A stretch of 64,000 bases of DNA from Maribacter sp. 4G9. Its GTDB lineage: Bacteria > Bacteroidota > Bacteroidia > Flavobacteriales > Flavobacteriaceae. The first letter of the stretch is position 1, and the number at the start of each line of letters is the position of its first letter. The DNA lies in NCBI RefSeq assembly GCF_002742265.1, contig NZ_MDGL01000065.1:35194-99193 (forward strand), written 5' to 3'. Both the position numbers and the translations under genes were made by a program. The notes beneath the pieces are model-generated. The model ran no database searches, was not told the DNA's origin, and saw only the letters and a list, made by a program, of their open reading frames with translations. Positions 42,511-53,639 of the stretch are shown here, piece after piece.

Positions 42511-43842
42511 ATGAAACCAAAGGTATTTACTTATGCTTTCCTCGTCCTATCCATTTTGGGTTGTAAAAACGACAACAAAGAAACAGCTTCCCTTAAGGAA
42601 ACAGAAACCATATCCATTTCCAGGGATACGTACAAAGACCAACTTTATGGTTTTTGGCTCGCCCAATGTATTGCTAATTGGACCGGATTGGTCACCGAGA
42701 TGGATAAAATTGGAAACATTGGTGAAATTAAAACCGGAGATTTCTATACCCGTGCCGATTGGGGCAAACCGGACCAGCCAAGTATTTTTTCGGAGGGAGA
42801 ACCCAGCGACCTCACCCCCACCATTGACTTTGTATTTCGGGACACTACTGAAATATGGGGTGCGGACGATGATACGGACATTGAATATATGTATCAACAT
42901 TTGCTTGCTACCCACGAAACCACCCTACTCACCCCGGAACAGATTCGGGATGGTTGGTTAATCCATATTCGTCCCGAAGAGGAAAACTATTTATGGGTCT
43001 CCAACCAAAAAGCCTTTGACCTAATGCAAGAAGGGGTTTTGCCACCAGTTACAGGAAGCCCGGAACAAAACGAACATTTTGAAATGATCGATGCGCAGTT
43101 GACAACAGAAATTTTTGGTCTCTTTGCTCCTGCAAGGCCGGATATCGCCGTTAAAATCGCCGAACTGCCCATACGAACGGTAGCAAGCCAGGAAGCGGAG
43201 GACATTTCCAAATTTTATGTACGCATGTATGCTTTGGCAAGCCAACCATCGGAAGAAAAAATGTCGAATAGGGTTCTATCGATTGCCCAAAAAGCGCGTA
43301 AATCCCTCCCCGATACGGAATACCCAGCCAAAATGTACGATTATGTACATCAACTATATGAATCTGGGATTCCTTGGGAACAGACTCGGGATTCTATTTA
43401 CCAAAGATATCAGGTGAATGAAGAGGATGGGTATGACATTACCTCCCAAAACTTATATTGTAATGGCTGTTTTGCTGCAGGTATCAATTTTGCAGCTAGT
43501 TTGGTCAGTCTATTTTATGGTGAAGGAGACTTAAAGGAGACCATTAAAATTGGGGTGCTTACCGGATGGGATTCCGATAATCCTACGGCCACCTGGGGCG
43601 GTATGCTCGGTTTTATGTTAGGTAAGGACGGCGTGGAAAAGGCTTTTGGCAAGCAATTTTCCAATATATTCAATATACATAGAACCCGGCAAAATTTCCC
43701 CAACGACGGAATCGATACTTTTGAGGCTATTGCGGAAAAGGGCATACAGGTAACCGATAGGGTCGTACAGGAACAACTGAACGGTCGCATCGATGCAGAA
43801 AACAATACTTGGATCATTCCATTAAACACTACACATGAATAA
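42511..43842 (+). CDS. ADP-ribosylglycohydrolase-family lipoprotein
   Basis: 443 residues from ATG at 42511, with a lipobox (VLSILGC) so probably outer- or inner-membrane anchored on the periplasmic side. ADP-ribosyl-glycohydrolase landmarks are the N-terminal YKDQLYGFWLAQCIANWTG, GADDDTDIEYM (the first acidic metal pair) and the C-terminal TGWDSDNPTATWGGMLGFMLG (D-S-D-N...). Family members remove ADP-ribose from proteins or hydrolyse related glycosides. The exported location is unusual for the family, whose classical members (DraG, ARH) are cytosolic. It overlaps the next gene by eight bases. Upstream and downstream lie copies of one repeat family. Confidence 0.78.
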   Translation: MKPKVFTYAFLVLSILGCKNDNKETASLKETETISISRDTYKDQLYGFWLAQCIANWTGLVTEMDKIGNIGEIKTGDFYTRADWGKPDQPSIFSEGEPSDLTPTIDFVFRDTTEIWGADDDTDIEYMYQHLLATHETTLLTPEQIRDGWLIHIRPEEENYLWVSNQKAFDLMQEGVLPPVTGSPEQNEHFEMIDAQLTTEIFGLFAPARPDIAVKIAELPIRTVASQEAEDISKFYVRMYALASQPSEEKMSNRVLSIAQKARKSLPDTEYPAKMYDYVHQLYESGIPWEQTRDSIYQRYQVNEEDGYDITSQNLYCNGCFAAGINFAASLVSLFYGEGDLKETIKIGVLTGWDSDNPTATWGGMLGFMLGKDGVEKAFGKQFSNIFNIHRTRQNFPNDGIDTFEAIAEKGIQVTDRVVQEQLNGRIDAENNTWIIPLNTTHE

Positions 43843-45148
43843 AAATAAAATTTTATTGGCACTTTGCGCCATTGGATTCATTTCCTGTAAGGATTCGGAA
43901 AAATTTAGCGATACCGAAATTGCAACCCGGTATTTTAATATGCTGGACACTTCAGATTATTCTCAAATTCCAGTGTTGCTAGCCGATAGTCTACAAACCC
44001 AGGAAGGGGAATACACGTCAACATATTCGCAAGAAGGCTATAAAGAGCTATTGAAGTGGGACGCGGTTTTTGACCCAACCTACGAGGTTATGGATATTGA
44101 ACCGCAAGGTGACGGTACAGTAAAGGCACAAGTTTCCAAATTGGACACCCGAATTCAATTTCTATACGAAAAACCTTTTATCAGTAATTATTATCTCTCC
44201 GTTGTAGATGGCAAAGTTTCCAAAGTGGCCACCGAATATGTGGATTTTGATGCCGAAACTTTTGGGAACAACAGAACCAAATTGCTAACCTTTGTAAACA
44301 ACAAGCACCCTGAACTTAACGACTTTTTACAGGACCAAACGGAGGCCGGTGGACAGAAATATTTGAAAGCGCTGGAACTTTACAAAAACCAGCCTCGATT
44401 TGATATAGGGAAAGATCTCCTGTTAATGAATTTTGATTGCAAGACTGATGTGGACGACCTACAGGCCGCTGCAGGATTATTGACCTTAATGACCTCTCCC
44501 AATTTCATGCACATGCATTATCATGCGGTTGCGGGCACTTATGGCAGTCAAGAAGGGTTATATGTACCCCCCAATGCCCTTTTTAAGTTAGCTTTTGCTA
44601 CAAATTGGACAGATGCCCACGAACGTATGGAAGCGGCGGCAGAAAAAGTCGCACAATTGGCCACGACCACCTTGGAAGCTCAGGGTGATATCTGGATCGC
44701 GGAAGCGGGCCAGTCCGACTTTTCGGCCCACGTGGTCAAGGCACTTCAAAAGAAGTTACCTGGATTGGAAACCACCAAACGAATCCATATTGTACAGCAT
44801 AGTGACTGGAACGAGGAAGTGACGACACCGGAACTGTTGGATTTTGTAAAAAAGAACACGGATTACAACAAAATTCCAGATGGAAATGCCGTGGGCAATG
44901 GAACGCCAGGATTTCGAACCCCTGGGTATACGGAATGGAAAGAAAAGGTGACGGATTCCAAATTAAAATCGGTTTGGGAATTGGCGGTGGAATTGTCCAA
45001 CAAATACAACGGCCAAGAAGGCCGGTATAATAATGAGGCGGTCGCAGAAAACGGGCTGGACTTTTCGGACCTTTCCGAAGTGTGCTGGATGTTGAAACTG
45101 GAGGACATCAAGGATACTGAAGAATTCTTTGAACGGTATGCCAGGTAG
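43835..45148 (+). CDS. Nucleoside-hydrolase-like lipoprotein with extra N-terminal domain
   Basis: 437 residues; lipobox GFISC in MNKNKILLALCAIGFISC. Residues about 20-130 form a small alpha/beta domain that may be NTF2-like, then a nucleoside-hydrolase-like domain begins with LLMNFDCKTDVDDLQAAAGL. In the classical motif DTDPGxDDxxA the third residue is Asp; here it is Lys, while the paired final Asps remain. Later blocks IWIAEAGQSDFSAHVV and HIVQHSDWNEE fit the fold (DUF1593/IU-nucleoside-hydrolase group). The first codon lies inside the upstream ADP-ribosylglycohydrolase gene. Together the two could process extracellular ADP-ribose or nucleosides. The activity is inferred. Confidence 0.55.
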   Translation: MNKNKILLALCAIGFISCKDSEKFSDTEIATRYFNMLDTSDYSQIPVLLADSLQTQEGEYTSTYSQEGYKELLKWDAVFDPTYEVMDIEPQGDGTVKAQVSKLDTRIQFLYEKPFISNYYLSVVDGKVSKVATEYVDFDAETFGNNRTKLLTFVNNKHPELNDFLQDQTEAGGQKYLKALELYKNQPRFDIGKDLLLMNFDCKTDVDDLQAAAGLLTLMTSPNFMHMHYHAVAGTYGSQEGLYVPPNALFKLAFATNWTDAHERMEAAAEKVAQLATTTLEAQGDIWIAEAGQSDFSAHVVKALQKKLPGLETTKRIHIVQHSDWNEEVTTPELLDFVKKNTDYNKIPDGNAVGNGTPGFRTPGYTEWKEKVTDSKLKSVWELAVELSNKYNGQEGRYNNEAVAENGLDFSDLSEVCWMLKLEDIKDTEEFFERYAR

Positions 45149-45191
45149 TAGTTTAAGTAAAACGTTTTCAGGTCGAAGCTGTTATATCAAG

Positions 45192-45337
45192 TGTCATTTC
45201 GAACCTGTCAGACTGAGCGACCTGCCCTGAGCGCAGTCGAATGGGAGTCGAAGTCGAACGTAAGGAGCGTGGGAAATCTATGATAAAGTTAGATTCCTCG
45301 TCGCTTCCATAGGTATCGAAGCTCTGTCCGAATGACA
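45192..45337. repeat. TGTCATTTCGAACCTG-family repeat, downstream copy
   Basis: 146-bp unit from TGTCATTTCGAACC to CCGAATGACA with the same internal landmarks as the cluster at 42106-42430 (GACTGAGCG near the start, GGAAATCTATGATAAAG, ATTCCTCGTCGC). It lies immediately after the nucleoside-hydrolase-like gene. The rest of the 465-bp gap to 45613 has no supported gene. Confidence 0.85.
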
Positions 45338-45613
45338 GGATTACAACATGCGTCAATGCGAACCTACCCAAAAAAATGTGAGAACTCCATGAACATAGAA
45401 TGGGATTACCCAGTCAATGCGCTCATTCTAGACGACACAAGATTATGACAAAATGGGTTTTAAAAAAAGTGTAAAATTCCTTTTCCAAACAGCGTAAATT
45501 CCTGCATTTGTATTTATAAAAGATATAATTTTATTCTTTAATCAGCATGGGTATCGAGGATACATCTTTGATTATAACCAACTCATAAAGAAATACTTAA
45601 ATCCATTATTAAA

Positions 45614-46222
45614 ATGATTCATCCGCATACAGAATTACGCTTTATAAGCAAAGAAATAGGCTACGGTGTCGTGGCCACCCAATTTATACCCGCTGGCACC
45701 ATTACCTGGGTGTTGGATAAATTGGATCGGGAGTTCAGTCCCTTGGATTTTCAGAATATGGAGCCCATTTATCAGGATATTCTGGACACGTATACATATA
45801 GGAACAACAACGGAAATCTTGTCCTTTGTTGGGACCATGGAAGATACGTAAACCATAGTTTTAACTCCAATTGCCTCACCACCCCCTATGACTTTGAGAT
45901 GGCCATAAGGGACATCCAGCCCGGGGAACAATTGACCGATGATTATGGGTATTTGAATATTACGAGCCCTTTTAGGGGCATCAACGAAGGAACCAGACGC
46001 AAAACGGTCTATCCGGACGACCTTTTAAAATATCACAAAGTATGGGACAACAAGATTAAAAAGGTATTTCACAGAATCAAGAAAGTAAACCAACCTTTGG
46101 AACCGGTGCTACCTGCAAGAACATTAAATAAAATAGAACGTATTCTAAACGGCGAGGAGGCCTTGGCCTCTATTCTTTCAAACTATTTTGATACTGAAAA
46201 AACGACCGTAGCTTCCAACTAA
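45614..46222 (+). CDS. SET-domain protein (putative lysine methyltransferase)
   Basis: 202 residues, cytosolic. The post-strand sequence GYGVVATQFIPAGTITWVLD is the SET-N part, and the catalytic signature is YVNHSFNSNCLT (N-H-S) plus LTDDYGYLN near the cofactor pocket. After the domain there is a basic tail (NKIKKVFHRIKKVNQ). Bacterial SET proteins are often related to eukaryotic enzymes and methylate ribosomal or chromatin-like proteins; the target here is unknown. No neighbour suggests one. The gene is monocistronic. Confidence 0.8.
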   Translation: MIHPHTELRFISKEIGYGVVATQFIPAGTITWVLDKLDREFSPLDFQNMEPIYQDILDTYTYRNNNGNLVLCWDHGRYVNHSFNSNCLTTPYDFEMAIRDIQPGEQLTDDYGYLNITSPFRGINEGTRRKTVYPDDLLKYHKVWDNKIKKVFHRIKKVNQPLEPVLPARTLNKIERILNGEEALASILSNYFDTEKTTVASN

Positions 46223-46319
46223 ACAAAGGCAAAAGGAGGGCCCATTTGGTAGATATCCGTTTTAAATGGGCTATATTGAAGTTTTATAGAAACAAGAACC
46301 CTCTTATTTTTACAATGGT

Positions 46320-46973
46320 ATGAAAATCAAACCAAATACAAAAAGAAGACTTTTGCTTGGATGGTTGGGATTAAGCCCGTTGACGCTCCTTGCTACCAAA
46401 ATGCCCAAATTGATCCAAGAGGAATTAAGCTTCTCGGATATTTTGATAAACCGATGGGGAAAATCAAGGATATATACCTTGGCCGTATTGGACGCCATGC
46501 CCTTGGAAGATTTGGAATTCAGGCCCAGTCCTGAGCAAATGAGCTTTGCCCAGCATTTTTTGCATATCGGGTATACGAACAACATGTTCATTGGGGTGTT
46601 GAAAGATGAAAAGACCTATGCCGATTTTAATGCCCTAAAGGAAGCGCCTTTCTTTTTGGAACTGCCTGATCCCTTGAGTGTTTTTAATGCCGATAGTCTA
46701 CAAAAACGCAGTCCGGAGCAAAACAAGGAATTAATAGGTGCCTATCTCCATGAAACCTTTGATTTTGTATTGGCAAATTTGAAGGGATTAAAAGATGACT
46801 TTTTAAAACAGGGAAAGGACAAGGTAAAACCTTGGTATTTGGAGGGCCATACCCACCTAGACCTTATACTTCGTGCCGAAAACCATACCGTCCACCACAG
46901 GGCACAGGCAGTCAGCTATTTGCGAATGAAGGGGATTCAACCTCCAGGGTACTCCAAGCATAATACGCTTTAA
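46320..46973 (+). CDS. DinB-family protein with possible export signal
   Basis: 217 residues. A four-helix DinB/YfiT-like fold is recognised from LPLEDLEFRPSPEQMSFAQHFLHIGYTN and the C-terminal NHTVHHRAQAVSYLRMKGIQPPGY, with His residues that bind the metal. It differs from ordinary DinB proteins by an N terminus MKIKPNTKRRLLLGWLGLSPLTLL, which resembles a twin-arginine signal (R-R-x-L-L with a following hydrophobic stretch). Family roles include thiol transfer and damage-inducible functions. The stop is close to the end of the converging 98-residue gene. Confidence 0.78.
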   Translation: MKIKPNTKRRLLLGWLGLSPLTLLATKMPKLIQEELSFSDILINRWGKSRIYTLAVLDAMPLEDLEFRPSPEQMSFAQHFLHIGYTNNMFIGVLKDEKTYADFNALKEAPFFLELPDPLSVFNADSLQKRSPEQNKELIGAYLHETFDFVLANLKGLKDDFLKQGKDKVKPWYLEGHTHLDLILRAENHTVHHRAQAVSYLRMKGIQPPGYSKHNTL

Positions 46974-46986
46974 TCTGTAGTTTCAA

Positions 46987-47283
46987 TTACTGGAGCACAT
47001 ATTCCACAATTTCCCGAAGCTCATCTTCCAAGGATAATTTTGAAAAGGGCTTATTTGCCTGTCGGTACCAATAGCCAGCATTGAATCGGTCGCCCTCCTT
47101 TCGGTGTAGATAGGCATGGATCCAACTGCCCAGCTGATTATGCATGTCTTGGGCAATATTGTGGGAAGCTTGCCAGTCGCCCTTGGCATCGAACCAAAGA
47201 GCCTTAAGTCCTTCCGGCCAATCGGATAGTGGCTGGAAACCTGCTAAGGTTGCTTCAAATTCGGCGTAATCCTTGGGTATCAT
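46987..47283 (-). CDS. Conserved small protein of unknown function (98 aa)
   Basis: ATG-initiated, 98 residues, soluble, no signal peptide. It contains a long central segment (about residues 26-75) with Trp/His/Tyr-rich motifs such as KALWFDAKGDWQASHNIAQ and GSWIHAYLHRKEGD. The frame overlaps the antiporter gene by four bases (ATGA), so it is likely expressed with it. I do not recognise a named family, although similar small proteins seem common in Bacteroidota. It is the last gene of the five-gene minus-strand group that starts at 51860. Confidence 0.72.
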   Translation of the reverse strand: MIPKDYAEFEATLAGFQPLSDWPEGLKALWFDAKGDWQASHNIAQDMHNQLGSWIHAYLHRKEGDRFNAGYWYRQANKPFSKLSLEDELREIVEYVLQ

Positions 47284-48518
47284 TTTGAAACTCGTTTTAC
47301 CAGATTACCAACAGTTAAACCTTGGGCGATGATGGAAAAGACCACGACCACATAGGTGATGACCAAAAACAGGTCCCTATTCATATCCTGGGTCAAACCA
47401 AGGGCCAAGGCAATGGAAATACCCCCTCGCAATCCGCCCCAAGTCATGACCAAATTGGTCCCGGGCACAAAATCCAAGCGTTTTTCAAAAAACTTAATGG
47501 GCATCAGCAAACTGAGATATCTACATACCAAGACAATGGGAATCGCAATCAAACCAGCTATAATGTAACTGGTTTCAAAGCTGATGACCAACATTTCCAT
47601 ACCTATGAGGACAAACAACAACGTATTGAACAAAATATCCAACAATTCCCAAAATTTATCGACATATATCTCCGTATTAGCGGACATGGCAGAATTTCTC
47701 ACGGTATCGTTCCCCACGACCAAGCCGGCAGTTACCATTGCCAAGGGTGCCGAAAGGTGAAATTTTTGGGCGACCACAGTCCCCATCATGACCGCGGCCA
47801 AGGTTATAATCACCTCAATATCGTAGTCGTCTATACTGCGCATCAATCTGTACGTTACCCAACCGATCAAAAGGCCCCAAAGAATACCTCCAATAACCTC
47901 TACCCCAAAAAGCTCAAGTATTTCCATAAGCTCTACAGGTGCCCCTCCCGAGGAAGCCATTTTAAAAATGGTCAAAAATACGACTACCCCTACTCCATCG
48001 TTAAATAGGGACTCGCCAACAATCTTGGTTTCTAATTTTTTAGGAGCGCCAGCCTTCTTTAAAATTCCCAATACAGCTATGGGATCTGTTGGGGAAATAA
48101 GTGCCCCAAAAAGCAAACAATGGATATAATTCACGTCCATAGAGGTCATTTTCAACAGGTAGAACATAATAGTACCGACCAAAAAGGTAGACACCAAAAC
48201 GCCCAAGGTAGAAAAGACCAGAATAGGCCATCGTTGTACTTTTAGCTGCTCAAAATTGGTATGAAGCGCACCCGCAAATAGCAGAAAGCTCAACATGATA
48301 TCCAATAAAACCGTCTTAAAATCGATTTGAGAAATAATATACCTTTCGGCATTTAGAAGGGTGTCGTCCACATACCCGATGACAAAAACGGCCAAGGTAA
48401 ATACAATCGTTATCAGCATGAGTCCAATAGTATTGGGCAATTTCAAAAACCGGACATTTATATATCCAAAAATTGCCGAAATAAAAACCAGTACAGCGCT
48501 GATAATGAAGTAATCCAT
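47280..48518 (-). CDS. CPA1-type Na+/H+ antiporter
   Basis: 412 residues, about 12 transmembrane helices. The antiporter site is visible in LFGALISPTDPIAVLGIL and ETKIVGESLFNDGVGVVVFL (conserved acidic pair), and LVMTWGGLRGGISIALAL is typical of the NhaP/NHE branch. It exports Na+ or K+ in exchange for H+, keeping pH and ion balance, fitting a marine setting. The start is 9 bases from the ligA stop, so it belongs to the ligA transcript. Confidence 0.92.
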   Translation of the reverse strand: MDYFIISAVLVFISAIFGYINVRFLKLPNTIGLMLITIVFTLAVFVIGYVDDTLLNAERYIISQIDFKTVLLDIMLSFLLFAGALHTNFEQLKVQRWPILVFSTLGVLVSTFLVGTIMFYLLKMTSMDVNYIHCLLFGALISPTDPIAVLGILKKAGAPKKLETKIVGESLFNDGVGVVVFLTIFKMASSGGAPVELMEILELFGVEVIGGILWGLLIGWVTYRLMRSIDDYDIEVIITLAAVMMGTVVAQKFHLSAPLAMVTAGLVVGNDTVRNSAMSANTEIYVDKFWELLDILFNTLLFVLIGMEMLVISFETSYIIAGLIAIPIVLVCRYLSLLMPIKFFEKRLDFVPGTNLVMTWGGLRGGISIALALGLTQDMNRDLFLVITYVVVVFSIIAQGLTVGNLVKRVSK

Positions 48519-48527
48519 TCCTTTTAT

Positions 48528-51373
<2,846 letters not shown>

Positions 51374-51374
51374 G

Positions 51375-51860
51375 TTACAAGGTTTTCAACATCCAAACGG
51401 GGCAGGAATAATGCCCGGTATCGCCCATAGGCGCATCTATATATTCAAAACCGGTCTTCCTATACAGCTTTTGGGCATCCTCCATATACGGCATCGTTTC
51501 CAGATAACATTTTTCAAATCCCAATTCACGTGCACGGTCCAAGCAGGCCTGCATCATTTTAGCACCAAGCCCACGCCCACGTGCAGCTCTTAAAAAGTAC
51601 ATTTTTTGAAGCTCACAAACATTGCCAACGTAATTCTCCAATTGGGCCACGCCTGCACAACCTATAATTGCGCCACCATCATCAATGACAAAGTATGTGG
51701 CCCTGGGTACATTATAGGTCTCATACATTCGATCAAGGGCAGCATCGGCATAGGCCGTACCCACTTTTGGCACACCCATTTCCACCAACACCTCGCGTAC
51801 AACCCTTGCGACCTCTTTATTATCGGCAGGTCTTATCTCCCGTATTAGAACCTCTTGCAT
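51375..51860 (-). CDS. GNAT-family N-acetyltransferase
   Basis: 161 residues. The acetyl-CoA pyrophosphate loop is LRAARGRGLGAKMMQACLDRA (Q/R-x-x-G-x-G/A) with preceding LQKMYF strand, and the C-terminal YRKTGFEYIDAPMG is standard. It is the first gene of a minus-strand group with prmC, ligA and the antiporter (gaps of 1-9 bases). The acceptor is unknown. Its start region faces the ribD gene. Confidence 0.88.
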   Translation of the reverse strand: MQEVLIREIRPADNKEVARVVREVLVEMGVPKVGTAYADAALDRMYETYNVPRATYFVIDDGGAIIGCAGVAQLENYVGNVCELQKMYFLRAARGRGLGAKMMQACLDRARELGFEKCYLETMPYMEDAQKLYRKTGFEYIDAPMGDTGHYSCPVWMLKTL

Positions 51861-51888
51861 GACTTTTAAAGAATAGGTTTTAAAGTGC

Positions 51889-51896
51889 TATTTTTG
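51889..51896 (+). promoter_or_regulatory. -7 element (TATTTTTG) ahead of ribD
   Basis: Perfect TAnnTTTG match about 62 bases before the ribD ATG; no TTG lies at the usual spacing upstream, so only half of the promoter is supported. Confidence 0.3.
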
Positions 51897-51958
51897 ATTG
51901 GTGAAGATACACGAATTGGGCAAAAACCTAAAAAACAGTTTTCAACAAGATTTTTCCT

Positions 51959-53059
51959 ATGGATACAAATTTCAGGAACCCTGAGTCCCCAATCATGGTG
52001 GACGAAATATTCATGCGCCGCTGCATTGAAATCGCCAAAAACGGACAGGGTTCCACAGCGCCCAATCCATCTGTAGGCGCCGTTATTGTGCATGAAAATA
52101 GGATTATTGGAGAGGGTTTTACCAGCGCCTATGGCGGACCCCATGCCGAAGTGAACGCGATTCGCTCCGTTAAGGAGAGACACCTACTTTCCAAATCCAC
52201 CCTGTACGTAACCCTGGAGCCTTGCTCCCATTTTGGAAAAACCCCTCCCTGTGCCAACCTAATTGTCGAAAATAAGATACCCAAGGTCGTAGTGGGCCTC
52301 AAAGACCCACACGATAAAGTAGCCGGAAGGGGAATAGAAACCCTAAAAAAAGCAGGGTGCTCTGTAACTGTCGGTATCCTGGAAAAAGAGTGCAGGGAGC
52401 ATCATAGGCGGTTTTTGACCTTTCACGAGAAAAAACGGCCCTATATCATCTTAAAATGGGCGGAGACGGCCGATGGTTTTGTATCCCCGGGAAAGGAACT
52501 CAGACACTCCGATCCTGAACCTTATTGGATTACCAATACCTATTCCAGACAATTAGTACACAAATGGAGAAGTGAGGAACAGGCTATTTTGGCAGGTACA
52601 AACACCGTGCTGGAAGACAATCCAAAATTGGACACCAGACTATGGAACGGAAGGCCACCAATCCGACTCATCATTGACAGGGAGCTTAAAATACCAAAAG
52701 GTTTTCATGTTTTGGACGGCAAACAACCTACAATAATTTATACTTCAATAAAAGATAAATATAAAAGTATACAAAAAATTGATTATCAATATATTAATAT
52801 AAATAGTAATCTTATTTTAGAGTTGTCTAAAAATCTTTATGTACGAAATATACTGAGCGTTCTTGTGGAAGGTGGCGCCAAGACCATTCAAGGTTTTATC
52901 GATGAAAACCTGTGGGACGAGGCAAGGATTTTTGTTGGAAAAAACGTCTTTAAAAAAGGGATAAAAGCCCCTATCTTGCAGGGAGAACTAGTTCAAGAAA
53001 AATACATTTTAAACGACCATTTAAAAATAATCCGGAATGATAAAAAATATCATATTTGA
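51959..53059 (+). CDS. ribD: Riboflavin biosynthesis deaminase/reductase
   Basis: Bifunctional enzyme for two steps of riboflavin synthesis. N-terminal cytidine-deaminase-like domain: HAEVNAI and the zinc-binding PCSHFGKTPPC; C-terminal dihydrofolate-reductase-like domain: LKWAETADGFVSPGK, INRELKI-like RLIIDRELKIP and LVEGGAKTIQGF. Length 366 is normal. The DNA between about 52740 and 52830 is unusually AT-rich. The last 23 bases overlap the start of the HAD gene. Confidence 0.95.
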   Translation: MDTNFRNPESPIMVDEIFMRRCIEIAKNGQGSTAPNPSVGAVIVHENRIIGEGFTSAYGGPHAEVNAIRSVKERHLLSKSTLYVTLEPCSHFGKTPPCANLIVENKIPKVVVGLKDPHDKVAGRGIETLKKAGCSVTVGILEKECREHHRRFLTFHEKKRPYIILKWAETADGFVSPGKELRHSDPEPYWITNTYSRQLVHKWRSEEQAILAGTNTVLEDNPKLDTRLWNGRPPIRLIIDRELKIPKGFHVLDGKQPTIIYTSIKDKYKSIQKIDYQYININSNLILELSKNLYVRNILSVLVEGGAKTIQGFIDENLWDEARIFVGKNVFKKGIKAPILQGELVQEKYILNDHLKIIRNDKKYHI

Positions 53060-53639
53060 TTTTGGCGACATTTTCATCAACCTGGACAAGCCAGCAGTGT
53101 TTAAAAAAATGGAAGCGTTTGGCTATACCGAATATACGGTGGCGCTGGATATACTATGCAAGGATTACGAAACGGGCCTTATGTCATCCAATGATTTTCT
53201 GGCAGACCTAAAGGAAATGTATCCCAAAGCTACTGAAACCGATTTACTGGATGCCTGGAATTCCATCCTGCTTGATTTTCCGGAGTATCGATTGGAATTT
53301 ATAGAGGAATTAAAGACAAAAAAATCCCACCGTTTATTTTTATTGAGCAATACGAACGATATACACATAGAATATGTAAAAAAGACTATGGGACTGGAAC
53401 GTTTTGAGCGTTTCAGAAACTGTTTTGAAGGCTTCTATTTGTCCCAACAGATTAAGATGCGCAAGCCCAATACCAATATTTACGAATACGTATTGAACGA
53501 AAATTCGCTAGTTCCAGAGGAAACACTTTTTATTGACGACACCAAGGCAAATACGGATAGTGCGCAAAAATTGGGGATACAATGTTGGAACCTTCTAGTC
53601 GGAAAAGAGGATATTGTTGAGCTAAACAAAAAGCTGTAA
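53037..53639 (+). CDS. HAD-superfamily (IA) hydrolase
   Basis: 200 residues. Motif I is IIFDFGDIFINLD, which has the nucleophilic Asp but Gly-Asp instead of the usual second Asp spacing (D-x-G-D); motif II LFLLSNTND; motif III Lys in QQIKMRKPN; motif IV TLFIDDTKAN. A small cap domain lies between I and II. Phosphatase or phosphoglycolate-like activity is possible. It overlaps ribD by 23 bases and shares its stop/start bases (TAATG) with the transporter gene, so it may act on a riboflavin precursor, since such a dephosphorylation step is needed in the pathway. That link is inference. Confidence 0.85.
   Translation: MIKNIIFDFGDIFINLDKPAVFKKMEAFGYTEYTVALDILCKDYETGLMSSNDFLADLKEMYPKATETDLLDAWNSILLDFPEYRLEFIEELKTKKSHRLFLLSNTNDIHIEYVKKTMGLERFERFRNCFEGFYLSQQIKMRKPNTNIYEYVLNENSLVPEETLFIDDTKANTDSAQKLGIQCWNLLVGKEDIVELNKKL

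Noticed and set aside
47322..48008. 228-codon plus-strand frame within the antiporter gene
   Set aside because: It is rich in His, Gln and Asp as expected from reverse-complemented hydrophobic codons. The minus strand encodes an unmistakable antiporter.
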